A stretch of 64,000 nucleotides of DNA from Sphingomonas abaci (GTDB taxonomy: Bacteria > Pseudomonadota > Alphaproteobacteria > Sphingomonadales > Sphingomonadaceae). Positions within the stretch are counted from its first letter, which is position 1, and each line of letters starts with the position of its first letter. A model generated the notes under the pieces. The model did not search any database and was not told the origin of the DNA. It saw nothing but the letters and a program-made list of their open reading frames with translations. A program made the translations under genes and the position numbers. Location of the stretch: assembly GCF_014199625.1 (NCBI RefSeq), contig NZ_JACHNY010000004.1, positions 310,001-374,000 of the forward strand, written 5' to 3'. Shown here one piece after another: positions 36,833 to 46,739 of the stretch.

Positions 36833-37207
36833 CTAGCGCTGGGCCTGGATCAACCGAAGATACGCGATCATCTCCCGGCGACCGGTCGAGGAGAGTTGCA
36901 CAAGTACGCGCCGGGCGTCGCGGCGGTCGGGTACCCGCTTCACCAGCCCCTGACTCTCCAGCAGGTGGACATAGCGCAAAGCGGTCGATGCCGCGACGCC
37001 GGACGCCAGGCAGGCGGCGGTGGTCGATACTGTTCGCCCTTCCGATTCCGCGATCAGCAGATCGAGCAGCAGGTCCCAAGCGGGATCAGCGAAGAGGTCG
37101 GGATAGCGCTGGAAATGGCGGTCGCGCCATCGTCGTTCATGCCATAGTCGCAATGCCAGCCCGGCGACATCGTCCGGGACGACCGGGTTGCGTTCCCGCC
37201 GGCTCAT
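36833..37207 (-). CDS. MarR/winged-helix transcriptional regulator
   Basis: 124 aa. A winged helix with the recognition helix in TTAACLASGVAASTALRYVH and a basic beta wing (KRVPDRRDARRVLVQLSSTG) is clear. The N-terminal LRLWHERRWRDRHFQRYPDL is unusually aromatic and basic. Probably a small one-domain regulator of its own locus or of the neighbouring genes; the ligand is unknown. Confidence 0.85.
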   Translation of the reverse strand: MSRRERNPVVPDDVAGLALRLWHERRWRDRHFQRYPDLFADPAWDLLLDLLIAESEGRTVSTTAACLASGVAASTALRYVHLLESQGLVKRVPDRRDARRVLVQLSSTGRREMIAYLRLIQAQR

Positions 37208-37480
37208 CGACGAACGCCAAGATCAGGGCGCATCTCGGTCACCACCTCCCCATGATCTTCACCGCCATTTCGACACCCCCAGCATGACTATGGCCACCCG
37301 CGTTGCGCCAGCGGCACTATGGCGGGGAGCACTTCTATCGCGAAGGCGATATGATATTGTTAACTGGTCCGGACGTTTGTTCGTACTTACCGGCGATGAT
37401 ACGGTTAAGAACCATGTTTCATCTTTATTCCATGCGCTTACGGCGAAAAGCGTCCGTCATGGACCAAGTGAAAACGAGCC

Positions 37481-37906
37481 GTGGCCGTGGATGAACTGAC
37501 CTTGGCGGTCGTCGGACTGGATCATCCCAATGCGGACCGCAGCAGCCGGCGGTTCGAGGCGATGCTCTGTCGTCCTGGCGATCCGGTGTCGCTGCGCCCG
37601 GAACCCCGAAACCCGCACGATCCCCATGCCGTCGCCGTGCTAAGCGAGCGCGGCGTGCAGATCGGCTATATCACCGCCGAGCGCGCGCCCTGGATCGGCG
37701 GTCGACTGCGCCAGGGCCGGCCCGTCGTCGCCCTGTTCCAAGGCATGGCCGGAACGGTGGCCTATATCCGGCTGCGCTTCGGCGGCGATGCGCCGCACCG
37801 GCTGCCGCCGATCGCGCCGGCGGGCGACACCGGTCCGCCGGCCAGGCGGGACGAGGACGACAGCGGCTTCCACCCCGACCCTGATGGCCCCGAATGGGGG
37901 GCGTGA
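37481..37906 (+). CDS. HIRAN domain protein
   Basis: 141 aa from a GTG (ATG alternatives are out of frame). The HIRAN core is visible as LRPEPRNPHDPHAVAVLSER and GVQIGYITAERAPWI. HIRAN domains bind single-stranded DNA ends in helicases such as HLTF. Here the domain stands alone with a Pro/Asp-rich tail (DSGFHPDPDGPEWGA). About 50 nt before the Hsp70-like gene, same strand. A DNA-processing role is suggested by the family only. Confidence 0.88.
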   Translation: MAVDELTLAVVGLDHPNADRSSRRFEAMLCRPGDPVSLRPEPRNPHDPHAVAVLSERGVQIGYITAERAPWIGGRLRQGRPVVALFQGMAGTVAYIRLRFGGDAPHRLPPIAPAGDTGPPARRDEDDSGFHPDPDGPEWGA

Positions 37907-37956
37907 GCCGCTTTGCCGGCTTGCGCAGACCCTCGCCGCTGTAGCACCAACACGCG

Positions 37957-39291
37957 ATGACCGCCCCCGCCCATGTTGCCGTCGCTGCCCCTCCCGCCGT
38001 GCTCGGCTTCGACTTCGGCACAACCAATTCGGTCGCCGCGATCGCGCGCGGCGGCGAGTCCGCGCTGATCCCCATCGCGGGCTCCGACGGGGCGTCCTCC
38101 GTGTTCCGCTCGGCTCTGTGCTTCTGGCAAGAGGAATCGGCGCGCGGCGGACTGGACTCGGCGGCAGGGCCCTGGGCGATCGCGGAGTATCTCGACTTCC
38201 CCGAGGGCAGCCGCTTCCTCCAGTCGTTCAAGTCGGTGGCCGCCGCGCCCGGTTTCGACCATGCCACGGTATTCGAGCGGCGATTCCGGTTCGAGGAACT
38301 AGGCGCGCGCTTCCTCCAGCACATGATCGCGCGAGCGGGCGGTGCCCTCGACCAGAGCTTCACCCGGATCGTCGTCGGCCGCCCCGTCGAATGGGTCGGC
38401 CACCGCCCCGACGCGGCGCTGGCGCGCCACCGCTACGATGCGATGTTCGCGCCGCTGGCACGATCGGGCGCGGAGATCCATTATGTCTATGAACCGCTCG
38501 GCGCGGCGTTCAGCTATGCGGCGGCGATCGACCAGCCCGCGACCGTGCTGGTCGCCGATTTTGGTGGCGGCACCAGCGACTTCTCGGTGGTGCGGATCGA
38601 AGCGCCGGGCGCGCCGCGACGTTGCGTGCCCCTGGGCCATGCCGGGGTCGGCATCGCCGGCGACCGATTCGACTATCGCCTGGTCGACCATCTGGTGATG
38701 CCGCTGCTCGGCAAGGGCGGACAATATCGCTCGTTCGACAAGGTGCTGGAGATCCCCGCCGGCTATTTCAGCGATTTCGGCGACTGGTCGCGCCTGGCCC
38801 TGATGCGCAACCGTCGCACGCTCGCCGAATTGGAGAAGCTGCGTCGCGCCGCGCTCGATCCCGACGCGATCGGGCGGATGATCGCGGTGATCGAGCAGGA
38901 ACAGGGCTATCGCCTCTATGACGCGGTGGCTCGGGCCAAGCGCGACCTGTCGACGTCGGACCAGGCGCAGTTCGTCTTCGAGGGCGGCGGGCTGCGCATC
39001 GAGGCGGAGGTGGATCGCCGCGACTTCGAGGCGTGGATCGCGCCCGACATCGCCCGGATCGATGCGGCGGTCGACCGGGCGCTGGTCGCAGCAGGCATCG
39101 AAGCCGCGGCGGTCGACCGAATCTTCCTGACCGGCGGCACGTCGCTGACGCCGCGCATCCGCCGCCTGTTCGTCGAACGCTTCGGCGAGGAACGGCTGGC
39201 GACCGGCGATGCGCTCACCTCCATCGCTCATGGCCTCGCGCTGATCGGCGAGTCACCCGACCTGGCCGCCTGGTCCAGCACGCCGGCCTGA
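37957..39291 (+). CDS. Hsp70-like protein (YegD type)
   Basis: 444 aa: an actin-type ATPase without a recognisable peptide-binding lid. Phosphate-1 is GFDFGTTNS at 17-25, phosphate-2 is VLVADFGGGTSDFSV, and the adenosine motif is LTGGTSLTPRIRRLF. Insertions are found between them. The E. coli relative YegD is an uncharacterised chaperone paralogue. It follows the HIRAN gene and ends at a strong terminator. Confidence 0.9.
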   Translation: MTAPAHVAVAAPPAVLGFDFGTTNSVAAIARGGESALIPIAGSDGASSVFRSALCFWQEESARGGLDSAAGPWAIAEYLDFPEGSRFLQSFKSVAAAPGFDHATVFERRFRFEELGARFLQHMIARAGGALDQSFTRIVVGRPVEWVGHRPDAALARHRYDAMFAPLARSGAEIHYVYEPLGAAFSYAAAIDQPATVLVADFGGGTSDFSVVRIEAPGAPRRCVPLGHAGVGIAGDRFDYRLVDHLVMPLLGKGGQYRSFDKVLEIPAGYFSDFGDWSRLALMRNRRTLAELEKLRRAALDPDAIGRMIAVIEQEQGYRLYDAVARAKRDLSTSDQAQFVFEGGGLRIEAEVDRRDFEAWIAPDIARIDAAVDRALVAAGIEAAAVDRIFLTGGTSLTPRIRRLFVERFGEERLATGDALTSIAHGLALIGESPDLAAWSSTPA

Positions 39292-39398
39292 CGATTGCAG
39301 TCGCTGCATTCCCTATTGGTCAAGTTGCACTTAACACACGCTACTGTGCGACGCATAAGGACCGGGCCTTTCAGGCATCCTCTCCTAAAAACTTTCCA

Positions 39399-39425
39399 GG
39401 CCGGTCTCGTACCGGCCTTTTTTTT
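39399..39425 (+). terminator. Rho-independent terminator
   Basis: GGCCGGT, loop CTCGT, ACCGGCC, then eight Ts. A 7-bp GC-rich stem followed by the U-run, 108 nt after the Hsp70-like stop, between convergent genes. Confidence 0.9.
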
Positions 39426-39444
39426 CGCCCCGTGCCCGGACGGC

Positions 39445-40002
39445 TCATCCCATGTGCCGCTTGTCGAGCTTGCGGGCCAGGGTGCGGCGATGCATTCCCA
39501 GCCGCCGCGCCGCCTCGGAAATGTTGAACTCGCTATCGGCCAGCGTCTGGTGGATATGCTCCCACTCCAGCGTTTTGATGCTGGTCGGCGCGGCAGTCAG
39601 ATCGACCTCGGCATCCCCCTCCACCTTGGCGAAAGCGGCTTCGATGTCGTCGGTATTGGCGGGCTTGGTCAGATAGTTGGTCGCGCCCAGCTTGATCGCC
39701 TCGACGGCGGTGGCGATGCTGGCGAAGCCGGTCAGCACGACGATCCGCATGTCCGCGTCGACCCGGTGCAGCGTCTCGATGCACGACAGGCCGGACGCCC
39801 CCGCCAGCCGGAGGTCGACCACCGCGAAGCCGGGCCGGAACGCCGCCGCCACCGCGTCGAGCTGGTCCGGCCCGGCGAGCACCTGCACCGCATAGCCGCG
39901 CCGCTCGAACGACCGCGCCAGCGTCCGCGCGAAGACCGTGTCGTCCTCCACGATCAGCAGCCGGCGCTGCGTCGCGTCGGACGGGCCCGTGCCCTCGGTC
40001 AT
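39445..40002 (-). CDS. regA: Redox response regulator RegA/PrrA/ActR
   Basis: 185 aa. Receiver with acidic pair in LLIVEDDTVFARTLARSFER, phosphoacceptor aspartate in FAVVDLRLAGASGL, and ATNYLTKPAN with the lysine. A Fis-type helix-turn-helix ends the protein (NISEAARRLGMHRRTLARKL), the motif characteristic of the RegA family. RegA controls oxidases, cytochromes and other redox genes. The stop is near a terminator; the start overlaps regB (ATGA). Confidence 0.96.
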   Translation of the reverse strand: MTEGTGPSDATQRRLLIVEDDTVFARTLARSFERRGYAVQVLAGPDQLDAVAAAFRPGFAVVDLRLAGASGLSCIETLHRVDADMRIVVLTGFASIATAVEAIKLGATNYLTKPANTDDIEAAFAKVEGDAEVDLTAAPTSIKTLEWEHIHQTLADSEFNISEAARRLGMHRRTLARKLDKRHMG

Positions 40003-41300
40003 GCCGCCTCTCCTTCCGCCGCCAGCGCCGTCAGCGGCACCCGCATCGTGATCCGCGCGCCGCGCCCGGGCAGGTTCACCGCCCGCAACGTCCCGCCCAG
40101 CGTCCGCAGCACATTGTTCGCCAGGAACAGCCCCAGCCCCGATCCCGGCCGCAGCTTGCTGCTCTGATAGGGTTTGCCGACATGCGCCAGGATATGGTCG
40201 GGGAAGCCGTGGCCGTCATCCTCGACCCGCAGCACCAGGTCCGCGCCCTCGCGGTCGACGGTCAGCGCGATGCGGCTGGCCCCCGCCTCTACCGCATTGT
40301 CCAGCGTGTTGGTCAGCGCCTGGCCCAGCGCCCGGTCGGCGATGATCGCCCAGTCGGCGACCTGCCCGTAGTCGACCGCGACCAGGTCGGGATGGATCCG
40401 GCTCCACGCCAGCAGCAGCAGGTCGACGAAGCGGCGCAAGGTGGTGCGCGCGGGCGCCTCCCCCGTCACCTCGCCGGCGGCGAACAGCACGCCGCTGACG
40501 ATATCCTTGCAGCGCATCACCTCGGCGCGCATGTCCGCGACCTCGGCGGCAAGATGCGGCGACCCGGCGATGGCGGGCTCGTTCTTCCAGTCGCTGAGGA
40601 TCACCGCCAGCGAGGCGAGCGGCGTGCCCAGTTCATGCGCGGCGCCGCTGGCGAGCAGGCCGATGCGGACGATATGCTCCTCCTCCGCCGCGCGCTGGCG
40701 CAGCTCCGCCAGATGCGAGTCGCGTTCGCGCAGGTTGCGGGTGACGCGGGTGACGAACAGCACGATCAGCACCGCGGTCAGCGTGAAGTTGAACCAGCTG
40801 CCCAGCACATAGGCCGGCGATGGCGAATGCGCGATCAGCGCCGGCAGGGGCAGCGGCCGATGGGTCACCGCCAGCCCGGCGAACAAGCCGCTGGTCAGCG
40901 CCACCAGCGCCCAGCTCGACCAGGTCTCCAGCAGGATTGCACCCAGCACCACCTGCAACAGGTAGAGCGAGGCGAAGGGATTGGTCGCGCCGCCGCTCAG
41001 GAAGAGCTGGATGGTCAGGCAGGTGACGTCGACGATCAGACTGGCGACCAGGTGCAGGTTGGTGATCGGCCAGCGCTTCGGGATCGCGAGCGTCAGCAGG
41101 TTGAGCACCACCAGCAGTCCCAGCGCCGCCAGCATCGCCGCCACCGGCAGGCGGATGCCCAGGCCGTAATGCACGCCCAGGATCGTCGCGAGTTGCCCGC
41201 CGACCGCCAGCCAGCGCAACTGCACCAGCAGGCGCAGGTTGCGCCGGCCCGCTTCGGTCACCGTCGGCGGCTCCATGCCGCTGGGCTGGCTGATCAGCAT
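39999..41300 (-). CDS. regB: Redox sensor histidine kinase RegB/PrrB
   Basis: 433 aa from the ATG at 41300 (41276 is possible). Six membrane segments in the first 185 residues. The quinone-binding heptapeptide GGxxNPF is GGATNPF at 103-109. Phospho-His H222 in SGAAHELGTPLAS, and the redox-active cysteine of RegB is C264 in VMRCKDIV. ATP domain has NTLDNAVEAG and GSGLGLFLANN. All of the RegB sensing elements are present, so it should respond to quinone redox state. Operon with regA. Confidence 0.96.
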   Translation of the reverse strand: MLISQPSGMEPPTVTEAGRRNLRLLVQLRWLAVGGQLATILGVHYGLGIRLPVAAMLAALGLLVVLNLLTLAIPKRWPITNLHLVASLIVDVTCLTIQLFLSGGATNPFASLYLLQVVLGAILLETWSSWALVALTSGLFAGLAVTHRPLPLPALIAHSPSPAYVLGSWFNFTLTAVLIVLFVTRVTRNLRERDSHLAELRQRAAEEEHIVRIGLLASGAAHELGTPLASLAVILSDWKNEPAIAGSPHLAAEVADMRAEVMRCKDIVSGVLFAAGEVTGEAPARTTLRRFVDLLLLAWSRIHPDLVAVDYGQVADWAIIADRALGQALTNTLDNAVEAGASRIALTVDREGADLVLRVEDDGHGFPDHILAHVGKPYQSSKLRPGSGLGLFLANNVLRTLGGTLRAVNLPGRGARITMRVPLTALAAEGEAA

Positions 41301-41361
41301 GACGGCGACCTTAGGACTTTCCGGGGCGGAAGAAAGCCGTTCCGGTCGTTGATGCGCCCGC

Positions 41362-41835
41362 TCAGCGCCGGACCGGACAGCCGGCCGCCGCGCCGCTGCC
41401 CGGATCGAGGCCGCAGAGAAAGGCGACGACGTCCGCGCGGTCGAGCGGGTCGTGCAAACCCGGATCGGGCATCGACGTGCCGGGCACCACCGCTTGCGGG
41501 CCCGCCAGCCAGCGATCGAGCCGATCGACCGTCCAGCGGCCCGATGCGGTGCGAAGCGCATAGCTGTAGGAGAAGCTGGGACTGACGCGGCCCAGCGGCT
41601 TGCCGACCACGCCGTACAGGTTCGGGCCATTGCGATCGGGCGCACCGGCCCGCGCGGCATGGCAGGAGGCACAGCGATGGAACAGGCGCTCGCCCTGCGC
41701 CGCGTCGCCGACCCGCAGCCAGTCGGCAAGGCGGGGATCAGATCCAGCCGCCGCGATCCGCCGCTCCCGCTCGGCATCGCCGCCCCCACAGGCGCTGGCC
41801 AGCAGCAGCATCGCAAGCGCCGCCGCCCGTTTCAT
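41362..41835 (-). CDS. Lipoprotein cytochrome c
   Basis: 157 aa. Signal peptide with lipobox (AMLLLASACGG) for membrane attachment. One heme site CASCH follows at about 55, and PGTSMPDPGL gives the methionine ligand. A single-heme class I cytochrome. The start overlaps the end of the SURF1 gene by 4 nt, so it belongs to the cyo operon, unexpected for a quinol oxidase. Confidence 0.93.
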   Translation of the reverse strand: MKRAAALAMLLLASACGGGDAERERRIAAAGSDPRLADWLRVGDAAQGERLFHRCASCHAARAGAPDRNGPNLYGVVGKPLGRVSPSFSYSYALRTASGRWTVDRLDRWLAGPQAVVPGTSMPDPGLHDPLDRADVVAFLCGLDPGSGAAAGCPVRR

Positions 41836-42518
41836 CCCCGGCGCAGCGCGCGCCAGCCCATGAACGCGACGAGCGCGGCCAGTCCGAACCAGGTCAGCGC
41901 ATAGGACAGGTGGTTGTTGGGGAAACGGACCACGGTCAGCCCACCCTCCGGCCAGCGGCCCGGCGGCGCGGTGCGATCGGAATCGATGAAATAGGGTGCG
42001 ACGGTCCCCAGCCCGCGTCGTGCGGCGATCGCCGCCACGTCGCGCGAATACCAGCGATCACTGGCGGGGACGTTGCTGCGCAGGAAGCCGCCCTTGGGCT
42101 CGGTCAGCCGCAACAATCCGGTGACGGTCACCGGCCCGGCCGGCGGCGACGTCGGCTTTGTCCCGCTCGGCACGAAGCCGCGATTGACCAGCAGCACAAA
42201 TCCCGTGTCGGAGCGGAACGGGGTCAGGACCCAAAAACCGGGGCCGTAGCCGGTCACCGCCTGGGTCAGCGTATCCGCGCCGACCTGGTAGCGGCCGGTG
42301 ACTCGAAGACGGCGATAGGCGTCGCCTGGGCCGACGCCACGCCAGTCGGCCGGTCCCGGGGCCGGCACCGGCGCGGCTGCCAGCCGCGCCCGGGTCTGGG
42401 CGATCAGCGCCCGCTTCCAGGCGAGACGCTCGACCTGCCACACACCCAGCCCGACCAACAGCCCGACCGCCGCGACGATCGCGACGACCAGCCCCGGCCG
42501 GGCCCGGGCGCCGGTCAC
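41832..42518 (-). CDS. SURF1 family oxidase assembly protein
   Basis: 228 aa. Two membrane segments, about 9-26 and 207-222, bracket a periplasmic domain: LGVWQVERLAWKRALIAQ, GPGFWVLTPFR and LLVNRGFVPSGTK are family motifs. SURF1 helps insert heme into terminal oxidases; Surf1q-type versions serve quinol oxidases in Paracoccus, which fits this operon with cyoABCD. The start overlaps the cyoD stop. Confidence 0.94.
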   Translation of the reverse strand: MTGARARPGLVVAIVAAVGLLVGLGVWQVERLAWKRALIAQTRARLAAAPVPAPGPADWRGVGPGDAYRRLRVTGRYQVGADTLTQAVTGYGPGFWVLTPFRSDTGFVLLVNRGFVPSGTKPTSPPAGPVTVTGLLRLTEPKGGFLRSNVPASDRWYSRDVAAIAARRGLGTVAPYFIDSDRTAPPGRWPEGGLTVVRFPNNHLSYALTWFGLAALVAFMGWRALRRG

Positions 42519-42961
42519 ATCCCGCCGCCGACGTCTCCGGAAGCGGACATGGCGCCGGCCATCGCCCCCATGCCGGGCATCATGTTCTGGTTCATATGGT
42601 ACATGACCCAGAGCGAGCCGGTCAGCGCGATCACCACGACGATCAGCGTGAAGATCAGCGCCATCAGCGTCCAGCCATTCTCCGACTTGGAGTTCATGTG
42701 CAGGAAATAGACCATGTGGACGACGATCTGCACCAGCGCGAAGGCCATGACGATGCCGGCGGTGACCCGCGTATCGGCAAAGGCATCGGTCATCACCAGC
42801 GCGAACGGGATCGCGGTCAGCACCACCGACAGCAGGAAGCCGGTCATGTAGCTCTTGCGGCTGCCATGCGCATGGCCGTCGCCATGATGGTCCCCGTGAT
42901 GGCCATGCGCATCATGACCATGGGACGCGCCGTGCGCGGGGGCGTGGGGTTCGGCGCTCAT
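42515..42961 (-). CDS. cyoD: Cytochrome bo3 ubiquinol oxidase subunit IV
   Basis: 148 aa with three membrane segments ([19 protein letters not shown], then [19 protein letters not shown], then [19 protein letters not shown]). The first ~35 residues are unusually rich in histidine ([20 protein letters not shown]), which could bind metal ions. The C-terminus is Met/Gly-rich. Overlaps both surf1 and cyoC by 4 nt. Confidence 0.95.
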   Translation of the reverse strand: MSAEPHAPAHGASHGHDAHGHHGDHHGDGHAHGSRKSYMTGFLLSVVLTAIPFALVMTDAFADTRVTAGIVMAFALVQIVVHMVYFLHMNSKSENGWTLMALIFTLIVVVIALTGSLWVMYHMNQNMMPGMGAMAGAMSASGDVGGGM

Positions 42962-43587
42962 CGCAGCACTCCGAGCAGATAGACGAAGGTGAAGACGCCG
43001 ATCCAGATGACGTCCAGGAAGTGCCAGAACAGCGACAGACACTGCAGGCGGCGCTTGTTGTCGGGGATCAGCCCCTTGCGGCCGACCTGCACCATCAGCG
43101 TCACCAGCCAGATGATGCCGAAGGTGACGTGCAGCCCGTGCGTGCCGACCAGCGTGAAGAAGGCCGACAGGAAGGCCGAGCGCCACGGACCCGCACCCTC
43201 ATGGATGAGGTTCGAGAATTCGTAGAGCTCGATGCCCAGAAAGGCGAGGCCGAACAGGCCGGTGACCGCCAGCCAGGCTTGCGTCGCCCCCTTCCGGTTC
43301 TCGTCCATCGCGATCATCGCGAAGCCATAGGTGATCGACGAGAAGAGCAGCATCGCAGTGTTGACCGCGACCAGCGGCAGCTCGAACAACTCGCGCTGGT
43401 CGGGGCCGCCGGCATAGCTGCCGCCATAGACGCCATAGGCCGCGAACAGCATCGCGAAGATCAGGCAGTCGCTCATCAGATAGAGCCAGAAGCCCAGCAT
43501 GGTGCTGGCCCCCGCCTCGTGATGATGCTCCTCCGTCTCGTAGAAGATCGGCGCCTCGGCGCCGGGCGGGATGGTTGCGCTGCTCAT
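42958..43587 (-). CDS. cyoC: Cytochrome bo3 ubiquinol oxidase subunit III
   Basis: 209 aa with five membrane segments. Typical motifs are [20 protein letters not shown] and [20 protein letters not shown] near the end, and [18 protein letters not shown]. Stabilises the oxidase. Start 3 nt after the cyoB stop. Confidence 0.97.
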   Translation of the reverse strand: MSSATIPPGAEAPIFYETEEHHHEAGASTMLGFWLYLMSDCLIFAMLFAAYGVYGGSYAGGPDQRELFELPLVAVNTAMLLFSSITYGFAMIAMDENRKGATQAWLAVTGLFGLAFLGIELYEFSNLIHEGAGPWRSAFLSAFFTLVGTHGLHVTFGIIWLVTLMVQVGRKGLIPDNKRRLQCLSLFWHFLDVIWIGVFTFVYLLGVLR

Positions 43588-43590
43588 GCC

Positions 43591-45588
43591 TTACGCTCCC
43601 GCCGCCAGCGCCTTGGTGCGCGCATTCTCGGTCTCGATCACTTCTTCCACCGGGATGTAATAGTCGCGGTCATAGTTGAACGTATGGCCGATCGCGACCG
43701 CCAGCAGCGCGACGAAGCTCAGCGCCGCGAGCCACCAGATGTACCAGATCATCGCCAGGCCGAACACGGTCGCACACCCCGCCAGGATGACGCCCGCGCC
43801 GGTGTAGCGCGGCATGTGGATCGCCCGGAAGCCTTCCGTCGGACGCACCGCGCCACGCGACTTCATGTCGTACCAGGCGTCCAGGTCGTGGACGACGGGC
43901 GTGAACGCGAAGTTGTAGTCCGGCGGCGGCGACGACGTCGCCCATTCCAGCGTACGGCCACCCCAGGGATCGCCGGTCGTGTCGCGCAGCGCCTCGCGGT
44001 TGCGGAAGCTGACCCAGAACTGCATCAGCAGGGCGCCGATGCCGGCCGCGATCATCAGCGCGCCAAGCGCGGCGATGATGAACCAGATCTGCAGCGACGG
44101 ATCGTCAAAGTGGCGCAGGCGACGCGTGACGCCCATCAGGCCGAGCACGTAGAGCGGCATGAAGGCGACGTAGAAGCCGATCGTCCAGCACCAGAAGCTG
44201 ACCGTGCCCCAGAACTTGTCCAGCTTGAAGCCGAACGCCTTGGGAAACCAGTAGTTGATCGCCGCGAACACGCCGAACACCACGCCGCCGATGATCACGT
44301 TATGGAAGTGCGCGACCAGGAACAGCGAGTTGTGCAGGACGAAGTCGGCCGGCGGCACCGCCAGCAGCACGCCCGTCATGCCGCCGATCACGAACGTGAT
44401 CATGAACGCGATCGTCCACATCATCGGCAGTTCGAAGCGGATCCGCCCCTTGTACATGGTGAACAGCCAGTTGAAGATCTTCGCGCCCGTCGGGATCGAG
44501 ATGATCATCGTGGTGATGCCGAAGAACGAGTTGACGCTCGCGCCCGACCCCATGGTGAAGAAGTGGTGCAGCCAGACCAGGTAGGCCAGGATGGTGATGA
44601 CCAGCACGGCGTAGACCATCGAGGTATAGCCGAACAGCCGCTTGGACGTGAAGGTCGAGGTGACTTCCGAGAAGACGCCGAACAGCGGCAGGATCAGGAT
44701 GTACACCTCCGGGTGGCCCCAGATCCAGATCATGTTCACGTACATCATCGGGTTGCCCCCGCCGGTGTTCGTGAAGAAGTTGGTGCCGATATAGCGGTCG
44801 AGCGACAGCATCGCCAGCACCGCGGTCAGGATCGGGAAGGCGGCGACGATCAGCGTGTTGGTCGCCAGGGCCGTCCAGGTGAAGATCGGCATCTTCATCA
44901 GCGTCATGCCCGGTGCGCGCATCTTGATGATGGTGGCGAGCAGGTTGACGCCGGATAGCAGCGTGCCGACGCCGGCGATCTGGAGCGCCCAGATATAATA
45001 GTCGACGCCCACGTCCGGGGAATAATCCAGCCCCGACAAGGGCGCCATCGCCAGCCAGCCGGTGCGGGCGAACTCGCCGACGAACAGGCTGGCCATTACG
45101 ATCACCGCGCCGGACACCGTCATCCAGAAGCTGAAATTGTTCAGGAACGGAAAGCTGACGTCGCGGGCGCCGATCTGCAGCGGCACGACATAGTTCATCA
45201 GACCGGTGACGAAGGGCATCGCCACGAAGAAGATCATGATGACGCCGTGCGCCGTGAACACCTGATCGTAATGGTGGGCGGGCAGGAAGCCCTCGTTCCC
45301 GCCGAACGCCATGGCCTGCTGCGCGCGCATCATCAGCGCGTCGGCGAAGCCGCGCAGCAGCATGACGATCCCCAGGATCATGTACATGATGCCGATGCGC
45401 TTATGGTCGACGGTGGTGAACCACTCCTTCCAGAGATAGCCCCACAGCTTGAAATAGGTCAGCGCCCCCAGCACCACCGCGCCGCCGAACGCGACCGCGA
45501 TGAACGTGCCGACCAGGATCGGCTCGTGGATGGGAAAACTGTCGAGCGTCAGCCGCCCGAAGATCGTCTTGAGCAAGGTTTCCGACAT
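43591..45588 (-). CDS. cyoB: Cytochrome bo3 ubiquinol oxidase subunit I
   Basis: 665 aa, the usual bo3 length (663 in E. coli). The start is the ATG at 45588 after an AGAGAC spacer. Heme and copper ligands are visible: [18 protein letters not shown] (low-spin heme), [14 protein letters not shown] with the cross-linked His-Tyr, [11 protein letters not shown] (CuB), and [12 protein letters not shown] (high-spin and low-spin heme). The K-channel and D-channel regions look normal. It catalyses oxygen reduction and proton pumping. Confidence 0.98.
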   Translation of the reverse strand: MSETLLKTIFGRLTLDSFPIHEPILVGTFIAVAFGGAVVLGALTYFKLWGYLWKEWFTTVDHKRIGIMYMILGIVMLLRGFADALMMRAQQAMAFGGNEGFLPAHHYDQVFTAHGVIMIFFVAMPFVTGLMNYVVPLQIGARDVSFPFLNNFSFWMTVSGAVIVMASLFVGEFARTGWLAMAPLSGLDYSPDVGVDYYIWALQIAGVGTLLSGVNLLATIIKMRAPGMTLMKMPIFTWTALATNTLIVAAFPILTAVLAMLSLDRYIGTNFFTNTGGGNPMMYVNMIWIWGHPEVYILILPLFGVFSEVTSTFTSKRLFGYTSMVYAVLVITILAYLVWLHHFFTMGSGASVNSFFGITTMIISIPTGAKIFNWLFTMYKGRIRFELPMMWTIAFMITFVIGGMTGVLLAVPPADFVLHNSLFLVAHFHNVIIGGVVFGVFAAINYWFPKAFGFKLDKFWGTVSFWCWTIGFYVAFMPLYVLGLMGVTRRLRHFDDPSLQIWFIIAALGALMIAAGIGALLMQFWVSFRNREALRDTTGDPWGGRTLEWATSSPPPDYNFAFTPVVHDLDAWYDMKSRGAVRPTEGFRAIHMPRYTGAGVILAGCATVFGLAMIWYIWWLAALSFVALLAVAIGHTFNYDRDYYIPVEEVIETENARTKALAAGA

Positions 45589-45596
45589 GATGTCTC

Positions 45597-46739
45597 TCAG
45601 GCCCCCGCAACGGCGGAGGAACGGCCGGGGACGCCCGGCAGCGTGGAACGGTCGATCGCAGAGAAGCTGCGGTTTTCCTTGCCGCCGCGATCCTGCGACC
45701 CGGCCGGCGTCTCGATCGGCGCGCCGCGATTCTCGCCGCCCTTCTTCTCTTCGGGCGCCTTGAACAGCGCGCCGTCGGGCTTGTCGACCGGCGGACGGTT
45801 GCTGACCGGGGCATGGGCGCCGCGGTTCATGTCCTTGGCCATGGCATCCTGCATGCAGGGGGTGCCCGGCTTCACGCACATGCCCAGGATCTTGTCCCAG
45901 AGCCCCGGCTGCACCGCGTTGAAGCCCATTGCCGGCACGCGCTCGCTGGGCTTCTCCAGCTCCAGATAGCGGTCGGTCGACAGGCGGTCGGGCTGGCGGC
46001 GGATCGAGTCGACCCACTCACCGAACTGCGCGTCCGACACCGAACGGGTCGGGAAGTGCATGTAAGAGAAGCCCGCGCCGCTGTAGTTGGCGGACATGCC
46101 CTCGAACGTGCCCGTCTTGTTCAGCACCGCGTGGAGCTGCGTCTCCATGCCCGGCATGGTGTAGATCATGCCGGCCATGGCGGGGACGTAGAAGGTGTTC
46201 ATCACCGACGACGAGGTCATCTTGAACTGGATCGGCCGGTTGACCGGCACCACCAGCTGGTTGACCGTGGCGATGCCCTGTTCCGGATAGAGGAACAGCC
46301 ACTTCCAGTCCATCGACACGACCTCGACCACCAGCGGCTTGGTCGCCGGCGTCACCGGCTCGCCCGGCGCGATTCGGGTCAGCGGGCGATAGGGATCGAG
46401 CGTGTGCGTCGCCAGCCAGGTCAACGCGCCAAGCGCGATGATGATCAGGAGCGGCATCGCCCAGATCACCAGCTCCAGCCCGGTCGAGTGGTCCCAGTCG
46501 GGCCGATATTCGGCGTCCGCATTGCCCGCGCGATATTTCCACGCGAACAACCCGGTGAGCACGATCACCGGCAGGATGATGATCAGCATCAGGCCGGTCG
46601 ACCACAGGATCAGGTCGGCCTGCTGACGCGCGACATCGCCGGCGGGGTTCATGACCACCATGTCGCACCCACCCAGAAGGGCGGGAGCGGCCAGCGCGGC
46701 AGCCCGGAGGCCGCGGGAGCGAGAGAGGGATCGGGACAT
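45597..46739 (-). CDS. cyoA: Cytochrome bo3 ubiquinol oxidase subunit II (lipoprotein)
   Basis: 380 aa from the ATG at 46739. Lipobox ([10 protein letters not shown]), two membrane segments, then a cupredoxin domain ([20 protein letters not shown], and [17 protein letters not shown]). The CuA Cys pair is absent ([10 protein letters not shown]), as expected for a quinol oxidase. After the conserved part there is a Pro/Lys-rich extension of about 70 residues. First gene of the operon. Confidence 0.97.
   Translation of the reverse strand: MSRSLSRSRGLRAAALAAPALLGGCDMVVMNPAGDVARQQADLILWSTGLMLIIILPVIVLTGLFAWKYRAGNADAEYRPDWDHSTGLELVIWAMPLLIIIALGALTWLATHTLDPYRPLTRIAPGEPVTPATKPLVVEVVSMDWKWLFLYPEQGIATVNQLVVPVNRPIQFKMTSSSVMNTFYVPAMAGMIYTMPGMETQLHAVLNKTGTFEGMSANYSGAGFSYMHFPTRSVSDAQFGEWVDSIRRQPDRLSTDRYLELEKPSERVPAMGFNAVQPGLWDKILGMCVKPGTPCMQDAMAKDMNRGAHAPVSNRPPVDKPDGALFKAPEEKKGGENRGAPIETPAGSQDRGGKENRSFSAIDRSTLPGVPGRSSAVAGA

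Noticed and set aside
39292..39398. Small RNA gene ahead of the terminator at 39399
   Set aside because: A TTGCAC could be a -35 box, but the -10 is poor and the terminator is explained by the Hsp70-like gene.
43021..44958. 645-aa plus-strand open frame over cyoB
   Set aside because: Shadow of a gene with all heme-copper ligands in frame; composition is not protein-like.
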